From Sulfuriferula nivalis (GTDB lineage: Bacteria > Pseudomonadota > Gammaproteobacteria > Burkholderiales > Sulfuriferulaceae), in the NCBI RefSeq assembly GCF_009937995.1, contig NZ_AP021881.1, forward strand, positions 3,286,001 through 3,350,000: 64,000 bases of DNA, in the 5' to 3' direction. The number at the start of each line of letters is the position of its first letter. Position 1 is the first letter of the stretch. Below the pieces are notes generated by a model that made no database searches, had not been told where the DNA came from, and saw nothing but the letters and a program-made list of their open reading frames with translations. A program made the position numbers and the translations under genes. Positions 27,574-36,158 of the stretch are shown here, one piece after another.

Positions 27574-28283
27574 TAAGCTGGTCTCCGATTTTTTATTGAA
27601 ATGCATAATGCGTGCGAAAGTTTGTTAGAAATAGACAGTTCATCGGCAATCACCCCCAGTTTGTGAAGTTCCACCACCTTTTGCTAAGGCAAACTTGCTT
27701 AAACAAGAAAAAGAGGCTGAGACCGCATACAATTCTGTGTAAGCGCCATTCTTAAATATACCCTTTCAGGCGATATTCAAAAGCAATCATAAACTGAGTC
27801 ATGAAAATACACCAGTTTTGTATGGACATCGTTCTTTTTTAGCGGCTGCCTGTATTGTTCAGCTGCATGTGATTAGGTTACCCTGGTAATCTCGATGAAG
27901 TATTGTCTTGACTGTGGAGTCCACTTTAAACAGTCGGTTGCCATGCATCCCATGCCCTTTCATGAACTCGTAGCTAATCCACAACCAAAAGGTCCGCAAC
28001 AAGAGTCCGTCGCACCATCTAAACCTCGCAGCAAAGCGCCTTCTTCCCTCGATATTGCCGTGCCAACTCATCCGTGGCGATCATAGTTACCGTATTAAGC
28101 TAGATACCCCACTTTATTAAACGAGATTTTTATACCGAAAATGGTTGCTTCATGCCTATAAATTGTTGTTTTGGTAAGTTTCGATAAAACGAAGGTTTAA
28201 TCGAACTCCTTAACTGAGCTACCTGTTCCGTTGCTTCCCAGACCCCAAACCCTAACGTTTGAATTCACCAGCGGTGCGCGGCT
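27574..28283. other. Non-coding stretch holding dispersed repeat copy C
   Basis: No convincing gene. 27681-27711 is the third, inverted copy of the dispersed repeat (29 of 31 matches to 21634-21664). Two short opposed frames at 27859-28086 overlap each other. The plus one ends in a Lys/Pro-Ser-HPWRS tail vaguely like some transposase C-termini, too weak to call. Confidence 0.5.
27681..27711 (-). repeat. Dispersed repeat, copy C (inverted)
   Basis: The reverse complement matches 21634-21664 with two mismatches in 31 bases. It includes most of the CTTGCTTAAGCAAG palindrome. Confidence 0.75.
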
Positions 28284-28625
28284 TCATCGCGCAGCGTCCG
28301 GTGGAATGATGGGTTGGACGGCAATGGCGCCATTCGTAGCCACCAGCTCATAGTGCTCCACCGTTGGAAACGGTTCATAGAAATGATGCAGTAGCTGTTT
28401 CCATTCTTGGTATTGCTGCGACTGACGAAAACCAATGGTGTGATCCTCCAGTCTTTGCCACTGCACCAGCAAGAGGTACTTCTCTTGTGATTCCAGGCAA
28501 CGCTGCAACTGATGCGAAGCGTAACCGGGCATGGACGAGATAATGTCTTGTGCTTGGGAGAAGGCTTGCTCGAAGGCAACGCCCTCTCCAGCACGCACAT
28601 TTAGTATTGCAACCTCAAGGATCAT
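28284..28625 (-). CDS. Antibiotic biosynthesis monooxygenase (ABM) domain protein
   Basis: A 113-residue dimeric-alpha/beta-barrel protein. From the ATG at 28625: MILEVAILNVRAGEGVAFEQAFSQAQDII, the SMPGYASHQLQRCLESQEKYLLLVQWQRLEDHTIGFRQSQQYQEW core, and HFYEPFPTVEHYEL, all typical of the ABM superfamily. Such proteins are cofactor-free oxygenases or heme/quinone-handling proteins; the real substrate is not visible. The frame is open upstream to 28718 but the extra part is not conserved. It lies 40 bases after the DUF1330 gene on the same strand; a two-gene operon is likely. Codon use is more GC-rich than nearby genes, suggesting transfer. Confidence 0.82.
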   Translation of the reverse strand: MILEVAILNVRAGEGVAFEQAFSQAQDIISSMPGYASHQLQRCLESQEKYLLLVQWQRLEDHTIGFRQSQQYQEWKQLLHHFYEPFPTVEHYELVATNGAIAVQPIIPPDAAR

Positions 28626-28665
28626 CGCTGTTTCCACTTTGACGCCCAACGTTAATTGGGCGTCA

Positions 28666-28959
28666 TCACTGGGCCAGACCATCGACACACACGAGGCGGG
28701 CAGAGCTGCATTCGTCACGCACCGCTTTGAGCCCTTGGTACACGGGACCGTTGTAGAAGGACTCCCATGCTTGAACAGACGGGAACTCGATCAGCACGAT
28801 ACGGCGTGGAGACCAATCACCTTCATGGACCTTGTGCGGACCGCCGCGGGCGAGGTAGCGGGCACCTGCGGACTCAATCGCAGGCTTGACCTCGCGGATG
28901 AAATCTTGGTACCGCTCAGGATTGTGGATATCGACGTCGAAGATGACAAAGGCAGACAT
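28666..28959 (-). CDS. DUF1330 domain protein
   Basis: A 97-residue protein of the DUF1330 family (dimeric alpha/beta barrel, related to ABM proteins): MSAFVIFDVDIHNPERYQDFIREVKPAIESAGARYLARGG, then EGDWSPRRIVLIEFPSVQAWESFYNGPVYQGLKAVRDECSSARLVCVDGL, the full family pattern. Function unknown, perhaps small-molecule oxidation or binding. GGAG lies a few bases before the ATG. It precedes the ABM gene on the same strand, so two related folds are encoded side by side. Confidence 0.88.
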   Translation of the reverse strand: MSAFVIFDVDIHNPERYQDFIREVKPAIESAGARYLARGGPHKVHEGDWSPRRIVLIEFPSVQAWESFYNGPVYQGLKAVRDECSSARLVCVDGLAQ

Positions 28960-29011
28960 GGAGCCTCCGATGGTTAGTTGATGTGATCAGGATGAACGTG
29001 ACGCCTAACGA

Positions 29012-29166
29012 GGCTGTAGAAAAACTACAAAAAAACATTTTGACAGCGAAATGGATGGGCAGCGAAACCATTCCTGACGTCGCGATCGTCGATCATGGTG
29101 CATTCTGTGAAGCCAATTTTCTTTGGTAGGTAATCGAAATATTTTCATTTAGGTTTTTCTACAGCC
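29012..29166. mobile_element. MITE-like element with perfect 14-bp inverted ends
   Basis: GGCTGTAGAAAAAC at 29012-29025 is exactly inverted at 29153-29166. The 155-bp unit has no coding capacity and lies between the DUF1330 gene start and the tpx stop. The flanking bases show no convincing target duplication. Confidence 0.65.
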
Positions 29167-29282
29167 GCGCACCATGTGACCCAGCCCTTCAGGTTCCAGC
29201 AGGCTCATGTGGATGGTCGAAACTATTATCGCCATTCCTTGATTAGTACAGATGAGCCACACCAATCCTGATCCCTGATTTC

Positions 29283-29774
29283 TCATTTCAATACAGTCAG
29301 CGCGGCATCGTAGTTCGGCTCCTGTTTGATTTCTGGAACCAGCTCGGCATGCATCACCCTGTTGTTTTCATCCAGCACGATCAGCGCCCGTGCGCAAACA
29401 CCAGCGAGGGGTCCAGTGTCGATATTCACGCCATAGTTGACCTTGAAATCCTGGCCACGCATGGTGGAGAGTGTGTATACATTCGGTGCTTCGGCACCAC
29501 AAAAACGGCTTTGTGCGAAGGGCAGGTCGGCGGAAATGACGATGACCGCTATGCTTTCATTTGCCGCGGCGTTGAGCTTCTTTGTCGAAACCGCACACAG
29601 AGGCGTATCGAGAGATGGGACAATGTTGAGGATTTTCTTTTTTCCGGCAAAATCAGACAGTGAAACATCGGCGAGATCCTTGTTCACCAGCTTGAAATCC
29701 GGTGCCAGTTCGCCGATCTCTGGAAAGGTGCCGGTGACTTCTATGGGCTTGCCGCCCAAGGTAATGGTTGTCAT
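29283..29774 (-). CDS. tpx: Thiol peroxidase
   Basis: A 163-residue atypical 2-Cys peroxiredoxin that reduces H2O2 and lipid peroxides using thioredoxin. Peroxidatic Cys is in [16 protein letters not shown] (about residue 60) and resolving Cys in [13 protein letters not shown] (about residue 94); both are present. The N-terminus [21 protein letters not shown] is the family consensus. AGGAG lies 8-10 bases before the ATG. It is normally a chromosomal housekeeping gene, so its place inside a Tn3-bounded island with other oxygen-linked proteins is unusual. The 277 bases upstream (to 30051) hold no gene. Confidence 0.95.
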   Translation of the reverse strand: MTTITLGGKPIEVTGTFPEIGELAPDFKLVNKDLADVSLSDFAGKKKILNIVPSLDTPLCAVSTKKLNAAANESIAVIVISADLPFAQSRFCGAEAPNVYTLSTMRGQDFKVNYGVNIDTGPLAGVCARALIVLDENNRVMHAELVPEIKQEPNYDAALTVLK

Positions 29775-30051
29775 GCTGTATTTCTCCTACTGACTGATTG
29801 AAAGGGTAACTTCAGCGTGCGGCACTGTAGTTAGAATATTATAAACACTATGTCTTACATTTTTGTTACGAAAATTGGCTCTATGCGCGCACTCAAGTTC
29901 GAAGTGCAAAGAACCGCTGGTTGTTTAGTATAAGACATTTCCACACCAACAAAGCATACCCCATCTTTGCTTCTGAATCCAAGCATTTTTCGAGGCGACA
30001 TAACCTACTCTGTCCTATAAAATATATTTTTTATCCTATGTCTTTGTCAGC

Positions 30052-30183
30052 ATGTTCGTAACCAACTTATACCAAAATACAACCCAACCACTCGCTGACC
30101 TAGATGCATTGGCAACGGCCTTACGTACCGGCCTGCAAACCGACCGCCTGCTGCGCCTGCACACCCCACTGGACGCGCATTAT
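30052..30183 (+). pseudogene. 5' fragment resembling a VgrG N-terminus, cut by a Tn3-type repeat
   Basis: From the ATG at 30052 about 44 codons (DLDALATALRTGLQTDRL then LRLHTPLDAHYG) look like the start of type VI secretion VgrG spike proteins. The likeness ends exactly where the 38-bp repeat at 30184 begins. No continuation was found behind 31672. The family call is from a short match only. Confidence 0.4.
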
Positions 30184-30425
30184 GGGGTCGTCTCAGAATT
30201 CGGAAATTATCGTACGTTAAGCTGCTGGCATGGTCTCGTCTCTCGTAAACGACCATTTTCGAGAAGCTTGCGTGAGAATGTGGGCCGCGCCAGTGCTGAC
30301 CTTGTTTGCCCCATTCTCGATAACCGCTCTCGTATCGAACGGCCATGAATCCTGAGTTTCGAGAACAGCCTGAACGTCACTGCCAGGGTAATCCCCCCAT
30401 TAATAACCGCAGTTAAAAGTAGAGG

Positions 30426-31253
30426 TTAAGCGGCCATAGCGAGTTTGTGTTTAGGCGGGATACCGCCAATCGCCGTGTTTGGTCGTTCGTTATTGTAAGT
30501 CCATAACCAAGCTGTCGCAAAGTTTTGCACTTCCTCGACGGTATCGAACAAGTAATGCGCCAACCAGTCATAGCGCACTGTGCGGTTATAGCGCTCGATA
30601 TAAGCATTCTGCTGGGGGTTGCCTGGCTGAATGAAGTCAAGTTTGATACCCCGCTGTTCAGCCCATTCCTTAGTCATATTGCTGATGTACTCAGGGCCGT
30701 TGTCACATCGAATCACCTTGGGTACGCCACGCCATTCGATGATTTGTTCCAGTGACCGAATCACACGTTCTGACGGCAGCGAGAAATCCACATCAATACA
30801 CAAACCTTCACGATTAAAGTCATCAATGACGTTGAATAGCCTGATACAGCGGCCATCCGCTAACTGGTCGTGCATGAAGTCCATTGACCAGACTTCGTTG
30901 ATTTGTGTTGGTACGGCAAGCGCCTCTGGTTTCTCCCGTACCAGACGACGTCTGGGTTTGATGCGTAGGTTCAATTCCAGCTCGCGATATATTCTGTAAA
31001 CCCGCTTGTGGTTCCAACGAAACTGTTTGGTATTACGCAGGTAAAAATAACACAAGCCAAACCCCCAGTTGCGTTGGTTGGTGGTCAAACGTATCAGCCA
31101 GTCGGCGATGAGGGCATTCTCTGACGACAGCTTAGCCTGATAGCGATAGCAGGTTTCGCTGATATTAAAGGCAGCGCAGGCAGTACTGATGCTGATTTGC
31201 CTAGTTTGCACTACCAACACAGCCATCTCGCGGCGCAGAGATGGCTTCACCAC
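30426..31253 (-). CDS. IS3-family transposase OrfB (DDE integrase domain)
   Basis: The 275-residue catalytic half of the IS3 transposase. The HTH_21-like stretch is at residues 35-95 and the rve integrase core at about 115-260. Catalytic residues: Asp in WSMDFMHDQ, Asp in IRCDNGPEY and Glu in [10 protein letters not shown], all intact. It is made mainly as an OrfAB fusion through the A6G heptamer just upstream; the two frames overlap by 7 bases. Confidence 0.95.
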   Translation of the reverse strand: MVKPSLRREMAVLVVQTRQISISTACAAFNISETCYRYQAKLSSENALIADWLIRLTTNQRNWGFGLCYFYLRNTKQFRWNHKRVYRIYRELELNLRIKPRRRLVREKPEALAVPTQINEVWSMDFMHDQLADGRCIRLFNVIDDFNREGLCIDVDFSLPSERVIRSLEQIIEWRGVPKVIRCDNGPEYISNMTKEWAEQRGIKLDFIQPGNPQQNAYIERYNRTVRYDWLAHYLFDTVEEVQNFATAWLWTYNNERPNTAIGGIPPKHKLAMAA

Positions 31254-31513
31254 TTTTTTGCAAGCGCCTCTGAAACGATTTCGGCTTTGAGGCGTTCTTC
31301 AGCATACATCTTTTTAAGCCGACGGTTCTCGTCTTCCAGCTCTTTGAGCCTGGCCATCATGGAGGCATCCATGCCGCCAAATTTGGCGCGCCATTTGTAA
31401 AATGTCGCTGAACTCATGCCGTGCTCTCGGCATAGTGTAGGCACTGGCGTGCCTGCCTCCGCCAGCTTCAATATCTGCATAATCTGGTTGTCACTAAATC
31501 GGGTAGTCTTCAT
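31247..31513 (-). CDS. IS3-family transposase OrfA (HTH)
   Basis: Started at the ATG at 31513 ([21 protein letters not shown]), 88 residues. It carries the HTH_Tnp_1 domain ([29 protein letters not shown]) followed by a leucine-zipper-like helix ([27 protein letters not shown]). It binds the IS ends and regulates transposition. The frame ends at the slippery A6G heptamer, after which a -1 shift continues in OrfB. Confidence 0.94.
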   Translation of the reverse strand: MKTTRFSDNQIMQILKLAEAGTPVPTLCREHGMSSATFYKWRAKFGGMDASMMARLKELEDENRRLKKMYAEERLKAEIVSEALAKKW

Positions 31514-31717
31514 GTAAAAAATCCTCAAATCCTAATTAAGAAAATTCTACTTTTAAATGCACTTATTTGCTGGGGGGATTACCCCAGCGATAGCCGCCAC
31601 GAGCCAAGCCACGCCGCTGTTGGATAAAACATTCCTTAGCGTACTTTAAATTCCCTTTTCTGAGTCGACCCCTATCTGACCACATTGTTTTCTGCTTGCT
31701 TGTTTTTCCAGCTTTTG

Positions 31718-32446
31718 TTACAAACCGTTAATTGTCTTCATCACCCCGATAGATCGCATACGTTGAGTTAGCTTCAGCCCCTCAGAAATCTGGGCATCAG
31801 TCATATTTGCAGAATCCTCATCGCGAAGCTTCGCTGCATTCTTGTAGTTCCCTATTGCGGCAAGATTAAACAAGGCATAAGCTATAACACTATCTTGCGC
31901 CACGCCGTGGCCGAGGGCATACAATACCCCAAGATCATATTGCGCTCGCGCATATCCCTGATCAGCTGCTTTTCGCCACCACGCAGCCGCTTGGCCGAAA
32001 GACTGCGGTACGCCTTCACCTAGAAAATACTGCCCACCTAGATTGGTTTGCGCGTCCATATCTCCCTGATCGGCCGCTTTTCGCCACCACGCTGCCGCTT
32101 GGCAGGCATCATACGGTACGTCTCCACTTATAAAATACTGCACACCCAGATGGTCTTGCGCTCGCGCATATCCCTGATTAGCCGCTTTTTGCAACCACTC
32201 AGCCGCTTGATCTAACTGGGTACGGTTCTCATACAGCAACGCCAATTCAAACTGCGCTTTAGAATCTCCTTGTTGAGCGTCCAAGCGAAGCCTTGTCAAT
32301 GCGTTCACGTCACCTCGAGCTGCCGATGCTTCTAACGCATCGGCTTGTTCGGTTCTTAAGCCATCGGCATTAGCCATAATGGGTGGAATAGAAAGAACAA
32401 GAACGGTAGCAAATAAAGATGTACGTAATAGGTGATGTTTGAACAT
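31718..32446 (-). CDS. Exported Sel1-repeat protein
   Basis: A 242-residue secreted protein: signal peptide (to about ANA-DGL) and at least four Sel1-like repeats between residues 40 and 200 (AAEWLQKAANQGYARAQDHLG, AAAWWRKAADQGDMDAQTNLG, AAAWWRKAADQGYARAQYDLG). Sel1 repeats form an alpha-solenoid for protein contacts; many bacterial copies work in signalling or host contact, but none is shown here. A GGAG box precedes the ATG. It lies 33 bases after the unknown exported protein at 32480, so the two probably form one transcript. Confidence 0.85.
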   Translation of the reverse strand: MFKHHLLRTSLFATVLVLSIPPIMANADGLRTEQADALEASAARGDVNALTRLRLDAQQGDSKAQFELALLYENRTQLDQAAEWLQKAANQGYARAQDHLGVQYFISGDVPYDACQAAAWWRKAADQGDMDAQTNLGGQYFLGEGVPQSFGQAAAWWRKAADQGYARAQYDLGVLYALGHGVAQDSVIAYALFNLAAIGNYKNAAKLRDEDSANMTDAQISEGLKLTQRMRSIGVMKTINGL

Positions 32447-32479
32447 TTTTAAGCTCCAAAGAGGAAATCCTATGCAACT

Positions 32480-33781
32480 TTAGTGACGTTTGTTTAAACT
32501 CACCCAGTTAGAGTTATAGTCATTATTAAGCAACGACTTGTACTTTTCCGCCTCGATCAATGCTTGCTTAAAATCCATAACTATCGGTGCTGGCACTTCA
32601 TCCTTTTCACGCCAGGTTTCATCTGTAGAGCCTTTCTCCTTCTCCCAATACACCAAAACGCCATTAACCCACCCCATAGTTTCCTGCGAAGATTCGTCCG
32701 TTTTATCATTCTCAAATAGGCGTCGTGTAGCGAATAACTCACCATCTTGGTAGTAATAATAAACTTTTGCAGATTGATCGGTTGAATATGAAAAAGATGA
32801 AATAAGTGTATCTGCGTTTGGCTCAAGCTCATTATTTGGATCAAAACCAAAATCAGCATCTGGATGGGAATTTTCGCAAACAACCTCTATCAATAAAAAA
32901 CGTGATGGATACTGATAATAAGTAGCGTTGCATCTATTAAAGTGAAATTTGCTTTGAAAAAAAACGGGAGCAACCAATGTTTTCATTACAATTTTATTTT
33001 CAATCGAATGAGGTAGCTCGTCACGATCACTCAATATTTCTTCATAATCATTCAAAAGGTTCCAAACCCAATAGAACTTGTCTGTAAATTGACAACCAAA
33101 ATCTGAACACCCCCTCTTACCAAGTATCAAAGAAGAAAAATCAACATCCGAGCCTTGGTAAAAATGGTCAAATGCAATGGCTTTAGAGTGTATCTTGGCA
33201 AAAACGGCTGTCAAACATGGATGCGCTCCAAGATAGTTATCTTCAATATTGGGATATGATGCTGTTGCGAAAGTAACTGTACTTTTTCCAGTTTCAAGAA
33301 GTTCCGGTCTTCCAAAACGAAATGAACCGTTTATCTCGTTTGATTTCATTACAATCGTACTTAAATAATAACTAGAAAAAATCCCGAGGAGCTTATTTTT
33401 AACGCGAATAGTTAATTCAGAACCATTCCACTTTAAATCTTTATCCGAAACAAATTCTGTTTTGAGATCGCCGTAACGAGTGCAGATTTCCCCACTGACA
33501 AAAGGACCTACAGGTCCACCATCGTGAGCCCCATTCGGCGTGCAATCATTGTGTGAATTAATGATTGGAATTACTTTGATGGGCTCGTAAATAAGGTTTA
33601 TTTTTAAATTTTTTGGATGCAGTGTCGGCGGGTTGGTAGAGTAGAAATGTAAAGTAATAATTGAATGTTTACTATCATCTATCAGATTGGCATCAACTTC
33701 ATTGGCAGAAGCTTCAGTCAAAATAATCAAAGAAGAAAAAAATAGCATGATGAATAAAGACTTTTTTGATTTTTTTTCCAT
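32480..33781 (-). CDS. Exported protein of unknown function
   Basis: 433 residues with a clear signal peptide (KKSLFIMLFFSSLIILTEASANE). The mature part is mostly beta-like in its first 150 residues (SIITLHFYSTNPPTLHPKNLKINLIYEPIKV; ELTIRVKNKLLGIFSSYYLSTIV). It contains about seven cysteines (NDCTPNG, GEICTRYG, HPCLTAV, GKRGCSDFGCQF, HFNRCN, VVCENSH), suggesting disulfides, and ends in a region with repeated aromatic-acid turns (AKVYYYYQDGELFATRRLFEN, GWVNGVLVYWEKEKG), similar in look to MORN-like antitoxin repeats, though that is weak. I do not recognise the family. AT-rich codon use differs from the core genes. Confidence 0.72.
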   Translation of the reverse strand: MEKKSKKSLFIMLFFSSLIILTEASANEVDANLIDDSKHSIITLHFYSTNPPTLHPKNLKINLIYEPIKVIPIINSHNDCTPNGAHDGGPVGPFVSGEICTRYGDLKTEFVSDKDLKWNGSELTIRVKNKLLGIFSSYYLSTIVMKSNEINGSFRFGRPELLETGKSTVTFATASYPNIEDNYLGAHPCLTAVFAKIHSKAIAFDHFYQGSDVDFSSLILGKRGCSDFGCQFTDKFYWVWNLLNDYEEILSDRDELPHSIENKIVMKTLVAPVFFQSKFHFNRCNATYYQYPSRFLLIEVVCENSHPDADFGFDPNNELEPNADTLISSFSYSTDQSAKVYYYYQDGELFATRRLFENDKTDESSQETMGWVNGVLVYWEKEKGSTDETWREKDEVPAPIVMDFKQALIEAEKYKSLLNNDYNSNWVSLNKRH

Positions 33782-33787
33782 GTCGGT

Positions 33788-34083
33788 TTAAAGTCCAAGT
33801 GCAATAGCCTCAAATTTCCCAGCCCAGTAAGCCTTAAAGTCAAAAGCGCCTACAGGGAGGAACAGTTCTGCTGGGCATTTCCAGCCCAATGATTTTCTGG
33901 GTCTGGTGTTGAGTTTCCAAGCGATGTCATCAAGCTGGGCTTGTGTGTATAGGGATAGGCTGTCCCTTTAGGCAGATACTGCCGCAGCAAGCCATTAGTG
34001 TTTTCGTTACGCCCACGCTCCCATGGGCTGTGTGGGTGAGCAAAGTATACAACAATGCCAGTCTGCTCAGTTAGTTTGGCATG
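33788..34083 (-). pseudogene. IS30-family transposase, C-terminal remnant, frameshifted
   Basis: Read from 34083 downward: [41 protein letters not shown] is the IS30 DDE core. After KGT one base is missing; in the other frame it continues [32 protein letters not shown] and stops at 33788. The N-terminal two thirds are absent, cut by the element starting at 34084. Confidence 0.85.
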
Positions 34084-34582
34084 GCGTTGTTGAATAAATC
34101 GATTATTTGGCAAATTAACCGCTGATCAGGCATCATGCGGCAAGAATGCCCTTATATGACATGGTTTGCAGATAGCTGGTTATACGGCAATATGCCTGTG
34201 CAAGTGATTGAGAGCGGAAGCAGCCTGACACTTTTTGTTTGACCTTGCTCATTCTTAAATCTCGTTCACCACGATTATTGGTAAATGGCACCAATGGATT
34301 TTTGGTAAAGAGCAACACCGCATCCGCGTATTTCTGCAATCTTTCGAGCAAGTTATGCGCATCCGACTTGGCGATTTTACCGCGCTTACCTTCGGGTTTG
34401 TTGGGTATGGCTGGCATTTCCAATACCCCTTTTGCAAGGATGCGTTGATAGTATTTATGCAGTTGCGCATACGCCTTGTCCGTGAGGCACTTGTCCTCGC
34501 GTTTGGAAACGCGTTTAATGTCAGATGTCTTTGGGTGATTAATGGGTTTGTAGTAAGTGTGCTGGCCGACGAGTGCGCACAA
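34084..34582 (-). mobile_element. IS66-family transposase remnant with its end
   Basis: The frame 34133-34582 encodes the C-terminal part of an IS66 TnpC (HNLLERLQKYADAVLLF, VPFTNNRGERDLRMSKVKQKVSGCFRS, AYCRITSYLQTM); the N-terminal part is missing. 34084-34132 should be the element end; it matches the MITE end at 25200 and interrupts the IS30 gene. The first ~20 residues of the frame (MCALVGQHTYYKP) are not recognisable. Confidence 0.75.
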
Positions 34583-34585
34583 TCA

Positions 34586-35677
34586 TCAATTATGTAACAA
34601 GCCTAGCCAGACCTTGAGCGTCTTGATATCTTGCAACATGAGCAACTCTCTTTCCAGGTTGCTGACGGTCTGCTCGGCCCTTACTGTGTTGATGTGAAGT
34701 TGCTGCATGATGCTATCTGGACGCATCCGAACAAAGGGGAGGATGCCGAATTGCCCTTTAAACCTATCCTCTGTGTAAAAAATCTCCTGCTCCAGTTCGG
34801 CAAGCTGCTCTTTAAGAATCTTTGTGAAATGTTTTAACCTACTCTCTGAGAGATTATTAATGATGGTTTGATCAATATGCTCCAGTTCAAGTTGCAACTC
34901 CAATAATAGCAATAGGTTTTTCTTATCATAGGCCTGATTAACACGCTGCATTAGCGTCGTTTTCCGTTCGCGCTCCTCCGGGTTAGTTTCCCGATCAGGA
35001 TGCAACATGCTGACTAATTTACGGTAGACCTCCCGTACAGACTGCCCGATCTCATGATCTTCAGCCTTTTGTTGCTCTTCTTTGGCAATCTGCTTTGCTG
35101 ATTTTTTTCGTGAGGCTCGCCGTGCCGCTTGCGCCTCACGGGCAGCCTCAAACGCTGCCTGTTGTTCCAGCATACGTTCTTGAGCATGCTTTAAAAACGC
35201 TTCAGGTGACAAACCCTCCAGACCCTCACCCAGATCAACACCCATCATCTCTTCGAACATCAGCCTCATCTCGTTCGCCGCTGTCGATTCCTCGGTATCG
35301 TAGTTCGATCCACTATGCTTATTGTAGAGGCGCTTCATTTGCTCATCACCCAGATCGGCAGCCAAATCGCCTGCCAGATCACTAATCAGAAAAGCAACCT
35401 CTCGGCGCTCAGTGGCTGTTAACCCTTTCTGATCATAAGCACGATCCAGACAAAGCACCATCTCAACTTGTAGCTTTGTCGCGGATTCAATCAGCGGAAG
35501 CAATTCGCTAACATGGCGTTTTTGATAGTGCGGAATAATTTCTTGCCAGGCAGCCAGATAGGTGCGTTTGTCCTCAATCTTTTTGATCAGGGTATTAAAA
35601 GTTTTCTGCGTTCTGGACAAAGTTGACTGGTTTTGCCCAGTGGTGATACTGATCGCTTTGGTTTTTAGTGTAAGCAT
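34586..35677 (-). CDS. J-domain (DnaJ-like) coiled-coil protein
   Basis: From the ATG at 35677: about 363 residues, mostly helical and charged. A J-domain-like segment at about 245-310 (SVREVYRKLVSMLHPDRETNPEERERKTTLMQRVNQAYDKKN) has the HPD motif that stimulates Hsp70 ATPase. Before it lies an Ala/Arg/Lys/Gln coiled coil (ERMLEQQAAFEAAREAQAARRASRKKSAKQIAKEEQQ); after it another helical region. Similar proteins are seen as accessory or plasmid genes with no known role. The C-terminus ends 3 bases from the IS66 remnant and may be shortened. The frame extends upstream to 35797. Confidence 0.75.
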   Translation of the reverse strand: MLTLKTKAISITTGQNQSTLSRTQKTFNTLIKKIEDKRTYLAAWQEIIPHYQKRHVSELLPLIESATKLQVEMVLCLDRAYDQKGLTATERREVAFLISDLAGDLAADLGDEQMKRLYNKHSGSNYDTEESTAANEMRLMFEEMMGVDLGEGLEGLSPEAFLKHAQERMLEQQAAFEAAREAQAARRASRKKSAKQIAKEEQQKAEDHEIGQSVREVYRKLVSMLHPDRETNPEERERKTTLMQRVNQAYDKKNLLLLLELQLELEHIDQTIINNLSESRLKHFTKILKEQLAELEQEIFYTEDRFKGQFGILPFVRMRPDSIMQQLHINTVRAEQTVSNLERELLMLQDIKTLKVWLGLLHN

Positions 35678-35797
35678 AATGCGTTGGTCGTTATGTAGAA
35701 ATCGGCCTGACGGCCAGGTTAAATGATTAAAAGTTTCTGATGTATGTTTATTTGCAATCCTATCGGTATTATTGAACAAATCAGACCTTTTAAGCAA

Positions 35798-36158
35798 TTA
35801 TAAGCTCAAGAGGCATTATGTCGGATAACTTTACATCTGAGTATCTCCATACTGTTAATACCGACCCCAAACTGACCCAGACTACCGATATGCACCCACC
35901 CATCCACGCGGATCGACGTATTCCAAGGCGGGATAGCCGCCTTGCCGCGATGAGTTTGAAACCAGGTTAAATATTAAAACAGGCGCGGTGCGCTACGCGC
36001 AGAACGGCACGTCGCCCGTGAACGAATAGCCTGCTGGCAAGCCAGCCCCGACTAAATCACGCTCAGTCGCCAAAACCGCGCCTGACCGCTCAAGTCGGCT
36101 CTACCGAGGGCTATTTAACAAAATTTAGGGAGATAAAAAGCAGCTTGTAGGAAATGTC
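35798..36158. other. Gene-free spacer with hairpins
   Basis: No supported gene. A perfect 8-bp hairpin lies at 35924-35944 (CAAGGCGG / CCGCCTTG). CCAGGTTAAA at 35962-35971 also occurs at 35714 and 37515. A possible 50-codon frame starts at 35824 without a recognisable ribosome binding site or similarity. Confidence 0.4.

Larger units (their letters stand above)
30387..31583 (-). mobile_element. Complete IS3-family insertion sequence
   Basis: 1197 bp with inverted ends GGTAATCCCCCCA, flanked on both sides by CCAG (30383-30386 and 31584-31587), a 4-bp target duplication. It holds orfA and orfB on the minus strand with an A6G slippery heptamer at 31253-31259 for -1 frameshifting. Both frames look intact, so it may be active. 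Confidence 0.9.
30184..31672. mobile_element. Tn3-type miniature element (288 bp) interrupted by an IS3-family insertion
   Basis: 38-bp inverted repeats at 30184-30221 and 31635-31672 share GGGGTCGxCTCAGAA outer ends. Removing the IS (30387-31583) and one copy of its 4-bp target duplication leaves 288 bp with no transposase gene. This fits a TIME-like non-autonomous Tn3 derivative mobilised in trans. Five-base flanks ATTAT and TATCT do not match. The rest of the inside (30222-30386, 31588-31634) shows no gene. Confidence 0.6.

Noticed and set aside
27859..28086. Two opposed short frames
   Set aside because: They overlap each other, have no convincing ribosome binding site and only a vague transposase-tail likeness on one strand.
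28265..28600. 111-codon minus-strand frame overlapping the ABM gene
   Set aside because: It is an alternative frame of the supported ABM-domain gene and has no domain likeness.
35866..35881. Possible further Tn3-type end (GGGGTCG on the minus strand)
   Set aside because: Only the first seven bases fit; the inner GTACG...TAAG part is missing.
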